Origin: an uncultured Clostridia bacterium
Lineage (GTDB): Bacteria; Bacillota; Clostridia; TANB77; CAG-508
Reading direction: 5' to 3'
Assembly: GCA_948745425.1 (NCBI GenBank)
Contig: CAPZDM010000015.1
Coordinates: forward strand, 1-29,610
DNA length: 29,610 bases
A program made the translations under genes and the position numbers. Of the stretch, positions 22,229 through 29,610 are shown piece after piece (position 1 is the stretch's first letter; each line of letters begins with the position of its first letter). The notes beneath the pieces are model-generated. The model did not search any database. It was not told where the DNA came from and saw only the letters and a program-made list of their open reading frames with translations.

Positions 22229-22762
22229 ATGAAACTCAATACAGACAAAGAGGAATTGGCTGAAAGTAAAGTACTAATACTATATATATTATCTAAAATA
22301 AATAAACCTATAACCAATCCAGAATTATTAGAACTAATTCAATCAATAGAAGAAATGAATTATTTCTATTTTCAACAATTCTTAATAGACTTAAAAGAAA
22401 ATAGATATCTTTTAGAATATGAACAAGAAAAACAAAAATACTATGTAATAACTATGTCTGGAAGAGAAACTGTAAAACTTACAATAGATATGTTGCCAGG
22501 TTCAATAAAAGATAGAGTTGATGAAACATTAAAAGACACTATGAAAAAAATAGAAAATGAAGAAGCGATATATGCAGACTTTTTTCCAAGTAAAGAAGAT
22601 GAATTCATGATTAAATGTGGAATAAAAGAAAACAACAAGAAAGTATTTGAAGTAGAAGTATTTTCAAGCAGTAGAGATAATTCAATAAAGATAATAGAAA
22701 ACTGGAAAAAAAATGCGATAAAAATCTATCCTAAAATCGTAGAAATGTTAAATAAAATGTGA
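22229..22762 (+). CDS. DUF4364 family protein (winged-helix regulator-like)
   Basis: 177 residues from the ATG at 22229, with GGAGGG six bases before. It starts with an N-terminal helical region that resembles a winged helix (LILYILSKINKPITNPELLELI, then YFYFQQFLIDLKENRYL and YYVITMSGRETVKL). The C-terminal half is a mixed domain with FEVEVFSSSRDNSIKIIENW. This arrangement fits DUF4364, a clostridial family of presumed DNA-binding proteins without a known target. It is linked to engB. Confidence 0.85.
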   Translation: MKLNTDKEELAESKVLILYILSKINKPITNPELLELIQSIEEMNYFYFQQFLIDLKENRYLLEYEQEKQKYYVITMSGRETVKLTIDMLPGSIKDRVDETLKDTMKKIENEEAIYADFFPSKEDEFMIKCGIKENNKKVFEVEVFSSSRDNSIKIIENWKKNAIKIYPKIVEMLNKM

Positions 22763-22765
22763 AAC

Positions 22766-22798
22766 GTGCCAAGGGGGACGAAACGTCCCTCTCGGCAA
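22766..22798. repeat. Family C-like hairpin between converging genes
   Basis: TGCCAAG, then GGGGACG-AAA-CGTCCCTC, then TCGGCA. The inner stem is GGGACG/CGTCCC and TGCC pairs with GGCA. It lies four bases after the DUF4364 stop and probably ends that gene and the minus-strand gene, though no T-run is evident. Confidence 0.7.
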
Positions 22799-22817
22799 TT
22801 CTCCATCCTTATTGGCA

Positions 22818-23252
22818 TTATAGGTATTCTTTTAATTTTGTAACAGTATTTTCCTGTAAAGTGACAAAATCATTTAGAGTCTGTTTAATATTTGTCTCAA
22901 CAGCAGGATTATTATTAAGAAGACGTCTACCCTCAATAATTCCCATAGTATTTCCTTGAATTAACAATTCAGAAAGTTTAGAAGGACTTTTATCATTAAC
23001 AGTATTCATTTGAATCCCCATCCAAGTCATCATATCCTCTTTAAAATTGAAATTTGCAGGAACTTCGCCATAATCATTATATAAATCTGTTACACGAGTC
23101 AAGATATCCTCATATTGATTATATTGAGTACTCAATTCCCTCTTAAATCCATCATCTGTAACTTTGTCAGACACATAAGAAAGAGCATTTATACCCATTT
23201 GTGCACCTTTATGCAACTCTTTTAAAACCTTTAAATTTGGGTTATTATCCAT
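22818..23252 (-). CDS. Four-helix-bundle protein, ferritin-like or spore-coat-like
   Basis: 144 residues, almost wholly helical with four long helices: VLKELHKGAQMGINALSYV, FKRELSTQYNQYEDILTRVT, MMTWMGIQMNTVNDKSPSKLS (with IIEGRR after it), and VETNIKQTLNDFVTLQENT. This is the pattern of ferritin-like proteins and of CotF- and DUF2383-type spore proteins. The usual metal ligands (ExxH) are not evident, so iron storage is unlikely. GGAGG lies seven bases before the ATG. A possible sporulation promoter is upstream. The family remains uncertain. Confidence 0.75.
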   Translation of the reverse strand: MDNNPNLKVLKELHKGAQMGINALSYVSDKVTDDGFKRELSTQYNQYEDILTRVTDLYNDYGEVPANFNFKEDMMTWMGIQMNTVNDKSPSKLSELLIQGNTMGIIEGRRLLNNNPAVETNIKQTLNDFVTLQENTVTKLKEYL

Positions 23253-23278
23253 AATTTACCTCCAGAATATTTGATAAA

Positions 23279-23309
23279 TATATTATGTGTAAAAAATAAA
23301 AAAATATAC
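23279..23309 (-). promoter_or_regulatory. Possible sporulation-type promoter (sigma E/K-like)
   Basis: On the minus strand GTATATT (23309-23303), 15 bp, CATAATATA (23287-23279). The -10 box fits CATANNNTA and the -35 box resembles the ATATT of sigma E promoters. The region is AT-rich, so a chance match is possible. Confidence 0.35.
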
Positions 23310-23322
23310 TGAAAAAACAACA

Positions 23323-23351
23323 TTCACAAATAACCGAATTTGTGATATAGT
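23323..23351 (+). promoter_or_regulatory. addA promoter with overlapping operator-like dyad
   Basis: TTCACA (23323-23328), 17 bp, TATAGT (23346-23351) gives a likely promoter. A perfect dyad, TCACAAAT-N6-ATTTGTGA (23324-23345), covers its -35 box and the whole spacer. Its arms do not fit the LexA box (GAAC-N4-GTTC) of Firmicutes. Confidence 0.55.
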
Positions 23352-23385
23352 AGATAATGAAAAAATAAGAAATGGAGCAAATATC

Positions 23386-26300
23386 ATGCAATGGACAAGA
23401 GAACAAATTCAAGCAATAAATGAAAAAGGAAGTAATATTTTAGTTGCAGCAGCAGCAGGAAGTGGAAAAACAGCAGTATTAGTTGAAAGGATAATAAACA
23501 AAATAATAAACGAAAAAATAGACATAGATAGAATTCTAGTAGTTACATTTACAAACTTAGCAGCAGCCCAAATGAGAGAAAAGATACTAGATGCAATTTA
23601 TAAAAAAATAGAAGAAGACCCTGAAAATACACATTTGCAGAGGCAAATAACATTATTACCAAAAGCAAATATTTGTACAATTGACTCATTTTGTCTAGAC
23701 ATTGTAAAAAACAATTTCTTTGAACTAGAAATTTCACCAAACTTCAGAATTGCAGATGAAGTAGAACTAAAAATTCTAAAACAAGAAACTTTAGAAGAAA
23801 TGTTTGAAGAAAAATATGAAAATCAAGAACAAGATTTCTTAAAACTAGTTAATACATATACTACTTATAGAGGAGATGAAAACCTAAAAGAAATAGTATC
23901 AAAAATATATAATTATATTCAAAGCACACCTTTTCCAGATAAATGGTTAGATAAGCAGATAGAAAAATTTAATATAACAGACGAAATAGATTTTAGTAAA
24001 ACTGGATGGGGAAAAATATTATACAAAAATGCAAAAGACGATATAATAGATGCTATCTTACAATCAAAAGATTTAAGAGATAGGGCTGGAAAAGAGCCTG
24101 ATGCATCTAAAATTTTTGTAATATTATCAGAAGATGTTAGAAAACTAGAAAAAGTGTATCAAGCAAACAATTGGGAAGATTTATATAAAAACTTACAAGA
24201 ATTCTTTTTTGACAGATGGTCAAAAGATAAAAACACACCAGAAGATTTAGCAGAAGAATTAAAAAAGAAAAGAGATTTAATTAAAAAGAATATAGATGAT
24301 ATCAAAAAAAACATTATAATTTATGACTCAAAAACAGCAATACAAGACACAAAAGAATTATATAATACAATGCAACTAATTGGGAAATTAGTTATGGAAT
24401 ATGACAATATTCTTATGGAAAAGAAAAAGGAAAAAAACATAGTAGATTTTAGTGATATTGAGCACTTTGCGCTATCAATATTAATAGAAAATGATGAACC
24501 TTCTCAAATTGCTTTAAAATATCAAGAGAAATTTGAAGAAATTGCAATAGATGAATATCAAGACAGTAATATGGTTCAAGAATATATTTTAACTACTATA
24601 TCAAGAAAAAATAATATATTTATGGTTGGAGATGTAAAACAAAGTATATATAAATTTAGACAAGCAAGACCAGAACTATTCTTAGAAAAATACAATACAT
24701 ATAAATTAAAAGAAGATAAAGAAAAAGAAGACAGCCTAAAAATAAAATTATTTAAAAACTTTAGAAGTAGGAAAGAAGTGCTAGACCTTACAAACTTAGT
24801 CTTTCAAGACATAATGTCACAGGAATTTGGAGAAATAGAATATGATGAAGGAGAATACTTAAACCTAGGAGCAGAAGACTATCCTACTGGTGAAAACTTT
24901 ATACCAGAACTACACATAATAAAAACAAATCAAGAAGAAAAAGAAGATGTAGGGGCTCCCTTTGGGCGTCCGTCAGAAACAGGAGAGAATAATGATATTG
25001 TAGACAAACCAGTAGAAGATGTAGCCTTAGAAGCAAAATTCGTAGCAAATAAAATAAAACAAATGATAGAACAGGGATACCTAGTATATGGCAAAGACGA
25101 AAAATATAGAAAAGTTACATATAAAGACTTTGCAATATTATTACGAAGTACAAAGAATACTGCAAACATATTTGAAAAAGAAATGATATCTTTAAACATT
25201 CCAGTATTTTGTGACTCTACTTCTGAATATCTAAATTCATTTGAAATACAAGTAATAATGAGCTTATTAAGGATTATAGACAATCCAACAAATGATATAG
25301 CTCAAATCACAGTCATGAGAAGTCCTATAGGAAACTTCACTGACAATGAATTAATAAAAATCAGAAATAAAGATAAAAACAAACCTTACTATTATTCAAT
25401 GAAAGATTATATTGATAAAAAAGAGGCAGAACAGGAGACGAAAAGTAAAGTCAAAGAATATTTAGAAGAAATAAGCACTTGGAGAGAAAAATCAAAATAT
25501 TTGCCATTAGATGAATTAATATGGTCTATTTATATGGACACAGGATTTTATAATAATGTAAGTCTAATGAGAAATGGAGAATATAGAACAGCAAACTTAA
25601 AAATGTTATTTGAAAAAGCCAAACAGTACGAAAGAACTAGTTTTAAAGGTTTATTCAATTTTATAAGTTTTATAGATAAACTAAGTATAACTAGTGGAGA
25701 TATGAATGGAGCAAAGATAATTGGAGAAAACGAAAATGTTGTAAGAATAATGAGTATTCATAAAAGTAAAGGACTTGAATTTCCAATAGTATTTTTAAGT
25801 GGAACAGGAAAAAGATTTAATATTATAGACATAAATAATGACGACATATTATTACATAATGATTTAGGATTAGGGCCTAAATTTATAGACACAGAATTAA
25901 ACCTTAAATTTGATACTCTAGCAAAAAAGGCCATAGCAAACAAATCAAAACAAGAATTAATAGCAGAAGAGCTTAGAATACTTTATGTAGCATTAACAAG
26001 AGCAAAAGAAAAAATGATAATAACTGGAATAGATAAAGATATAGAAAAAGGGTTACTAGATAAAAGAGAACTATTAAAGTGCTACGAAAAATATAGTAAA
26101 GATAAAATAAGTAAGAACATTTTAAAAAGATATATGAGATATCTAGACTTTTTTGAACTAATATATTTATATAATGAAAATAAAATAAACGAAATATTAA
26201 AAGTAGAAATCCATAATCAATCAGAAATAATAAACCCTATACAAGAAAATGAAACAAAGAAATCCTCTATTTATACAGATATAGAAGAAACACCCTATAC

Positions 26301-27027
26301 GAACAATAATGAGACACAACAACTACAAGATAAATTAAACTGGAATTACAAATATCTTACCTCAACAAAAGTAATAGCAAAAAGTTCTGTAAGTAAAATA
26401 AAGAATTCTGTAGGGGCACATTGCAATGTGCCATCTGACAAAAGGACTACTCATGAAACAAGCCAAGACATTTCATTTTCGGAACCTAAATTCTTAAAAG
26501 AAGAAATAGAAATATCACCAGCAAGAAGAGGAACACTAACACATTTGGTATTGCAAAAGTTAAATGAAAAAGAAGAATATACAACACAAAAAATAGAAGA
26601 ATTAATAAAAGATTTAATAAAGCGCAAAATCATTACAGAAAAAGAAGCTAATTGTATTAATATCAGCAAAATATATTCATTTACTAAATCAGAGATTTTT
26701 GAGCAATTAAAAAGAGCAAAAAAAGTTTATAAAGAGCAACCTTTTTATATTAATATTCCAGCAAGTACCATTTATAATGAAGACATAGATGAGAAGGTTT
26801 TAGTACAGGGAATAATAGATTTATTCTACATAACAGAAGACAATAAAATCATATTAATAGATTATAAAACAGATTATGTGCCAGAAGGAAAAGAAGAGAC
26901 GTTAAAAGAAAAATACAAAGAACAATTAGATTTATATAAAATAGCTATTGAAGAAATGATGAAGGAAAAAGTAGATAATGTATATATTTATTCTACATAT
27001 TTGGAAAAAATAGTTAAAATTATGTAA
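23386..27027 (+). CDS. addA: ATP-dependent helicase/nuclease subunit A (AddA)
   Basis: AddA with AddB processes double-strand ends for recombination repair. The SF1 helicase has WTREQIQAI, Walker A AAAAGSGKT (about residues 21-29), VVTFTNLAAAQM, Walker B IAIDEYQDSN, GDVKQSIYKFRQARP, HKSKGLEFPIV and LYVALTRAKEKM. The C-terminal RecB-like nuclease has ARRGTLTHLVLQ, VQGIIDLF and IDYKTDYV (about residues 1140-1165). The 1213 residues match the family. GGAG lies eight bases before the ATG. Two family A repeats are translated in frame at residue 522 (VGAPFGRPSETGE) and residue 1009 (VGAHCNVPSD), both in linkers. AddB, usually next to AddA, is not in the window. Confidence 0.97.
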   Translation: MQWTREQIQAINEKGSNILVAAAAGSGKTAVLVERIINKIINEKIDIDRILVVTFTNLAAAQMREKILDAIYKKIEEDPENTHLQRQITLLPKANICTIDSFCLDIVKNNFFELEISPNFRIADEVELKILKQETLEEMFEEKYENQEQDFLKLVNTYTTYRGDENLKEIVSKIYNYIQSTPFPDKWLDKQIEKFNITDEIDFSKTGWGKILYKNAKDDIIDAILQSKDLRDRAGKEPDASKIFVILSEDVRKLEKVYQANNWEDLYKNLQEFFFDRWSKDKNTPEDLAEELKKKRDLIKKNIDDIKKNIIIYDSKTAIQDTKELYNTMQLIGKLVMEYDNILMEKKKEKNIVDFSDIEHFALSILIENDEPSQIALKYQEKFEEIAIDEYQDSNMVQEYILTTISRKNNIFMVGDVKQSIYKFRQARPELFLEKYNTYKLKEDKEKEDSLKIKLFKNFRSRKEVLDLTNLVFQDIMSQEFGEIEYDEGEYLNLGAEDYPTGENFIPELHIIKTNQEEKEDVGAPFGRPSETGENNDIVDKPVEDVALEAKFVANKIKQMIEQGYLVYGKDEKYRKVTYKDFAILLRSTKNTANIFEKEMISLNIPVFCDSTSEYLNSFEIQVIMSLLRIIDNPTNDIAQITVMRSPIGNFTDNELIKIRNKDKNKPYYYSMKDYIDKKEAEQETKSKVKEYLEEISTWREKSKYLPLDELIWSIYMDTGFYNNVSLMRNGEYRTANLKMLFEKAKQYERTSFKGLFNFISFIDKLSITSGDMNGAKIIGENENVVRIMSIHKSKGLEFPIVFLSGTGKRFNIIDINNDDILLHNDLGLGPKFIDTELNLKFDTLAKKAIANKSKQELIAEELRILYVALTRAKEKMIITGIDKDIEKGLLDKRELLKCYEKYSKDKISKNILKRYMRYLDFFELIYLYNENKINEILKVEIHNQSEIINPIQENETKKSSIYTDIEETPYTNNNETQQLQDKLNWNYKYLTSTKVIAKSSVSKIKNSVGAHCNVPSDKRTTHETSQDISFSEPKFLKEEIEISPARRGTLTHLVLQKLNEKEEYTTQKIEELIKDLIKRKIITEKEANCINISKIYSFTKSEIFEQLKRAKKVYKEQPFYINIPASTIYNEDIDEKVLVQGIIDLFYITEDNKIILIDYKTDYVPEGKEETLKEKYKEQLDLYKIAIEEMMKEKVDNVYIYSTYLEKIVKIM
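24946..24990 (+). repeat. Composite family A + C repeat inside addA (in frame)
   Basis: GATGTAGGGGCTCCCTTTGG, then GCGTCCGT, then AACAGG and GAGAAT. It follows the intergenic element at 783-831 almost base for base over about 45 nt, with two small deletions. It adds about 15 residues and uses codons (GGG, CGT, CCG) that are rare in the rest of addA. Confidence 0.85.
26410..26448 (+). repeat. Second family A repeat inside addA (in frame)
   Basis: GTAG followed by the perfect 18-bp palindrome GGCACATTGCAATGTGCC (26415-26432), then CATCTGACAAAAGGAC, which resembles the family C part at 18663. It lies between the helicase and nuclease domains. Confidence 0.85.
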
Positions 27028-27042
27028 AATGTGTGGTATAAT
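27014..27042 (+). promoter_or_regulatory. Likely pth promoter
   Basis: TATAAT (27037-27042) with TGG before it is an extended -10 box. TTAAAA (27014-27019) at 17 bp is a modest -35 match and lies in the last codons of addA. Confidence 0.55.
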
Positions 27043-27129
27043 AAATTTCGCCTTTGATAATTAAATACCAATTTTGAATATTATATTTAATTACTCGGCT
27101 TAATTTATTAAATGTAAGAGGAGAAAAAT

Positions 27130-27687
27130 ATGTACCTAATAGTAGGGTTAGGAAACCCAGAGCCAGAATATTCAAATACCAGACATAACATGGGATTTGA
27201 TACTATAAATTGTTTAGCAAATCAAACGAAAATAGATATCACAAGAAGTAAATTTAATGCTTTATATGGAAGTGGAAATATAGGAGAAGAAAAAGTAATT
27301 CTAGTAAAACCACAGACATTTATGAACTTAAGTGGAAAAGCTATAAGAGAATTCAAAAACTTTTATAAAATAGATTTAAGTCAAATAATAGTAATATGTG
27401 ATGATATAGACTTAGAAAAAGGAAAAATAAGAATAAGAAAAAAAGGAAGTGCAGGTTCACACAATGGTATGAAATCAGTAATACAAGAACTTGCCACAGA
27501 TGAATTTATAAGAATTAGAGTAGGTATAGGTAGCCCTAAATTTAAGGGAGATTTAATAAATTATGTATTAGAACCTATTTCAAAAGAAGATAGAGAAATT
27601 TTAGATGAAGGAATATTTGATGCTAAATCTGCAATAAGTGAAATAATAAGAAATGGTGTGGATAGTGCAATGAACAAATTTAATTAA
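27130..27687 (+). CDS. pth: Peptidyl-tRNA hydrolase
   Basis: Pth frees tRNA from peptidyl-tRNA dropped by stalled ribosomes. It opens with LIVGLGNPEPEYSNTRHNMGF, which contains the catalytic His in RHN and the Asn of the active site. KPQTFMNLSGKA and VICDDIDLEKGKIRIR with GSAGSHNGMKSV follow, all family signatures. The 185 residues are normal. AGAGGAG precedes the ATG. The RNase E/G-family gene follows after 40 bases and is probably in the same transcript. Confidence 0.97.
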   Translation: MYLIVGLGNPEPEYSNTRHNMGFDTINCLANQTKIDITRSKFNALYGSGNIGEEKVILVKPQTFMNLSGKAIREFKNFYKIDLSQIIVICDDIDLEKGKIRIRKKGSAGSHNGMKSVIQELATDEFIRIRVGIGSPKFKGDLINYVLEPISKEDREILDEGIFDAKSAISEIIRNGVDSAMNKFN

Positions 27688-27727
27688 ACGTTGAAAAATA
27701 AAAACATTAACTAGAAAGGAAGCAAAA

Positions 27728-28909
27728 ATGAAAGAGATTTTAATTAGTAGAAATAACGAAGGAACAACCATTGCTCTATTAGAAAATGGAATATTAATAG
27801 AAAAATATGAGGACACAGAAAATAAAAACTATTTAGAAGAAAAAATATATCTTGGAATAGTAAAAGATATATTACCAGGAATGCAAGCAGCATTTATAGA
27901 TATAGGAGAAGAAAAGAACACATTTATACATTTAAAAGACCTTTTACCTAAAATTGATATAACAAAAGGGGAAGAAAAAAATGACAAAACAATAAGTCAA
28001 GTTATAAAACAAGGGGACAAGATATTAGTACAAGTAAAAAGAGACGCAACAAATATAAAAGGAGCAAAAGTATCAACACATATTAGTCTAGCCAATAGAT
28101 TTACAGTATTAATGCCAGAAACAGATATAATTACAGCATCACAAAAGATAGAAGATGAAGAAGAAAAGAAAAGGTTAATACATATTGTAAAAAATATTGT
28201 ACCTAAAAATTATGGAGCGATAATAAGAACATCAAGCATAGGAAAACAAGAAGATGAAATAAGACAAGACTTAGAAGACTCTATAAAAAGATGGAAAAAT
28301 ATAAAAGAAAAGCAGAAAAACACAAAAAAAGTACCAGCACTAATAGATGCAGGAAATAGCTTTATAAAAAAGATGATTATAGACTTAATTGACAAAGATA
28401 TAACCAAAATAATAATTAACAATGAAGAAGATGTAAAAGAAATTAAAGAAGTATTAAGTAATATCCAAACAGAAAAAGAGATAGACTTGAGTTTAAGAAA
28501 AAATGAAGACATATTAAAAATATATGATACAGAAGCTCAAATAGAAAAAACAAAAGCAAGAAAGATTTATTTAAAATGTGGAGGATTTATTACTATAGAT
28601 AAAACAGAAGCACTAACAGCAATAGATGTTAACTCAGGGAGATATACAGGAAAAAGAGACGTTGGAGAAACTATATTAAAAGTAAATAAAGAAGCCACAA
28701 TAGAAATAGCAAAACAATTGAGGTTAAGAGACATAGGAGGAGTTATAATAATTGATTATATAGATATGAACTTAGAAGAGCATAAAAAGGAAATCGAGCA
28801 ATTGTTAAAAGAAGAATTAAAAAAAGACAGATCAAAAACACAAGTAATAGGATTTTCAAAATTAGATTTATTAGAGATGACAAGAAAACACATAAGAGGA
28901 GAAGGATAA
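27728..28909 (+). CDS. rng: Ribonuclease E/G family protein, lacking the C-terminal zinc link
   Basis: RNase E/G enzymes cut single-stranded AU-rich RNA in rRNA maturation and mRNA decay. The N-terminal S1 domain is seen in IYLGIVKDILPGMQAAFIDIG and FIHLKDLLP. The catalytic region has LTAIDVNSGRYTGK and VIIIDYIDM with the metal-binding Asp residues, and ends GFSKLDLLEMTRKHIRGEG. At 393 residues it stops just after the MTRKR-like motif. RNase G and E normally continue with a CPxCxG zinc link, which mediates dimer contact, and this is absent; I find no frameshift continuation behind the stop. GAAAGGAAG precedes the ATG. It follows pth. Confidence 0.9.
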   Translation: MKEILISRNNEGTTIALLENGILIEKYEDTENKNYLEEKIYLGIVKDILPGMQAAFIDIGEEKNTFIHLKDLLPKIDITKGEEKNDKTISQVIKQGDKILVQVKRDATNIKGAKVSTHISLANRFTVLMPETDIITASQKIEDEEEKKRLIHIVKNIVPKNYGAIIRTSSIGKQEDEIRQDLEDSIKRWKNIKEKQKNTKKVPALIDAGNSFIKKMIIDLIDKDITKIIINNEEDVKEIKEVLSNIQTEKEIDLSLRKNEDILKIYDTEAQIEKTKARKIYLKCGGFITIDKTEALTAIDVNSGRYTGKRDVGETILKVNKEATIEIAKQLRLRDIGGVIIIDYIDMNLEEHKKEIEQLLKEELKKDRSKTQVIGFSKLDLLEMTRKHIRGEG

Positions 28910-28942
28910 CATAAAAAATTATAAAGAAATTTTCCAAATCTT

Positions 28943-28971
28943 TTGACTTTTACCAAATTTTGTAGTATAAT
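28943..28971 (+). promoter_or_regulatory. Promoter of the CarD-family gene
   Basis: TTGACT (28943-28948), 17 bp, TATAAT (28966-28971). It is strong and lies 50 bases before the chosen start. Confidence 0.85.
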
Positions 28972-29021
28972 TTTATATGTGAGCAAAATGAAATGTGACT
29001 ATGAAGGGAGAGATTATTATA

Positions 29022-29585
29022 ATGTTTAATGTAGGAGATTACATAGTATATCCAATGCATGGAGCAGGTACAGTAGATGGGATAGAAGAGAAAAACATAT
29101 TAGGAGAAAGACAATCATACTATATAATTAAAATGCCAGGAGAAGTTAAAGTAATGGTGCCAACAGCAAAGGCAGAAGAAGTAGGTGTTAGAGGTATAAT
29201 AGATAAGAACTCAGCACAAAGAGTATTCAAAATTCTAGAAGAAGATGAGACAGAAATGTCTCAAAACTGGAATAAAAGATACAGAGACAATATGGATAAA
29301 ATGAAGAGTGGAGATATTTATGAAGTTGCTGATGTAGTAAGAAACTTAACTTTTAAGCAAAAAGAAAAAGGACTATCAACAGGAGAAAAGAAAATGTTAT
29401 TAAATGCAAGACAAATTCTAATCAGTGAATTAGCATTAGTAGAAAGTTCATCTCAAGATGAAGTGGAAAATCTTGTTGATAATACAATGTTAAAATCTTT
29501 TAAAGAATTTAGAATTGATAATGTAGAAGCAGCAGGTATAAACAAATTTATTCCATTTAACAATGAAGATGCAAATGTAGGATAA
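29022..29585 (+). CDS. CarD/CdnL-family transcription regulator
   Basis: CarD-like proteins bind the RNA polymerase beta subunit with an N-terminal Tudor-like domain, shared with the Mfd factor, and steady the open promoter complex. That domain is seen in FNVGDYIVYPMHGAGTVDGIEE, then YYIIKMPGEVKVMVPT. The C-terminal helical domain follows (WNKRYRDNMDKMKSGDIYEV, ADVVRNLTFKQKEKGLSTGE, MLLNARQILISELALV), typical of the family. The product has 187 residues. The ATG at 29022 begins at MFNVGD, with GAAGGGAG 11 bases before; an upstream in-frame start adds nine unsupported residues. It is transcribed alone. Confidence 0.93.
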   Translation: MFNVGDYIVYPMHGAGTVDGIEEKNILGERQSYYIIKMPGEVKVMVPTAKAEEVGVRGIIDKNSAQRVFKILEEDETEMSQNWNKRYRDNMDKMKSGDIYEVADVVRNLTFKQKEKGLSTGEKKMLLNARQILISELALVESSSQDEVENLVDNTMLKSFKEFRIDNVEAAGINKFIPFNNEDANVG

Positions 29586-29589
29586 AAAA

Positions 29590-29610
29590 ATTCGAGCTTT
29601 TGGCTCGAAT
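29590..29610 (+). terminator. Terminator hairpin of the CarD gene, cut by the window edge
   Basis: ATTCGAGC (29590-29597) pairs with GCTCGAAT (29603-29610) around TTTTG. The T-run would lie outside the window; an A-run precedes the stem. Confidence 0.75.

Noticed and set aside
22759..22959. Plus-strand frame of 66 codons overlapping the DUF4364 end
   Set aside because: It runs through a hairpin repeat and the antisense of the four-helix gene, and its start overlaps the stop of DUF4364 without a binding site.
23324..23345. CRP- or Rex-type site before addA
   Set aside because: The arms are in the opposite order to TGTGA-N6-TCACA, and the Rex form TTGTTAA-N4-TTAACAA does not match.
783..26448. 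CRISPR array formed by the scattered GTAGGGG repeats
   Set aside because: Copies are kilobases apart, variable in length and partly inside genes; there is no regular spacer and no cas gene.

Overview
This window is very AT-rich chromosomal DNA, with codons ending mostly in A or T and proteins rich in K, E, I and N. The gene content points to a fermentative, low-GC Firmicute of the class Clostridia. The evidence is a bifunctional AdhE, a family II Mn-dependent pyrophosphatase, AddA-type recombination, an rplU leader RNA, DUF4364 and DUF1653 proteins, a CarD-family regulator and a dockerin-like calcium-binding repeat. The many small palindromic repeats remind me of uncultured gut Clostridia, but that is an impression. 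No tRNA, rRNA, CRISPR array, integrase, transposase or phage gene is visible.

Layout. 1-764 is the 3' part of a dockerin-like/M23 peptidase gene. 765-1114 holds repeats, a possible small RNA, a terminator and the adhE promoter. 1115-3727 is adhE, followed by a 121-nt imperfect palindrome and two or three small unknown ORFs. 4432-6272 (minus strand) carries ppaC and deoD. 6369-7251 is the rplU-rpmA ribosomal operon with its leader. 7337-8587 is a free-standing GltD-like flavoprotein. 8627-9736 (minus) is an unknown HExxH protein. 9945-14537 (minus) is purN-purE-purC-leuS. The divergent plus-strand unit from 14695 is a small unknown gene, a DUF4160 gene and purF. 17032-18598 is an ABC ATPase and permease pair without a binding protein. 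18788-19824 holds DUF4160, DUF2442 and DUF1653 genes. Then come serS, engB, a DUF4364 gene, a four-helix protein (minus), addA, pth, an RNase E/G-family gene lacking the usual C-terminal zinc link, and a CarD-like gene.

How the genes fit together. Most are housekeeping: purine synthesis (purN/E/C/F) and salvage (deoD), translation (leuS, serS, rplU, rpmA, pth, engB), RNA and DNA processing (RNase G-like, addA), fermentation (adhE) and pyrophosphate removal (ppaC). Promoters close to the TTGACA-N17-TATAAT consensus can be read before rplU, purN, adhE and the CarD gene. Three near-copies of one promoter precede the DUF4160/DUF2442 pair, the DUF1653 gene and serS.

The most unusual feature is the repeat content. 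Family A begins GTAGGGGC and usually forms a hairpin. Family B has the core GGGACGGTTCTC. Family C is TGCCAA/GGGAC/GGCAA. They sit between genes, and family A also lies in frame inside addA (twice) and in the linker of the dockerin/M23 protein, where it is translated. This resembles the Rickettsia palindromic elements. Other points worth a second look are an rplU-rpmA operon without the Prp protease gene and with L27 lacking the cleavable extension, five TATTAMA boxes spaced exactly 11 bp, a dyad over the addA promoter, and two DUF4160 loci with different partners. I saw no clearly new multi-gene defence or metabolic system.
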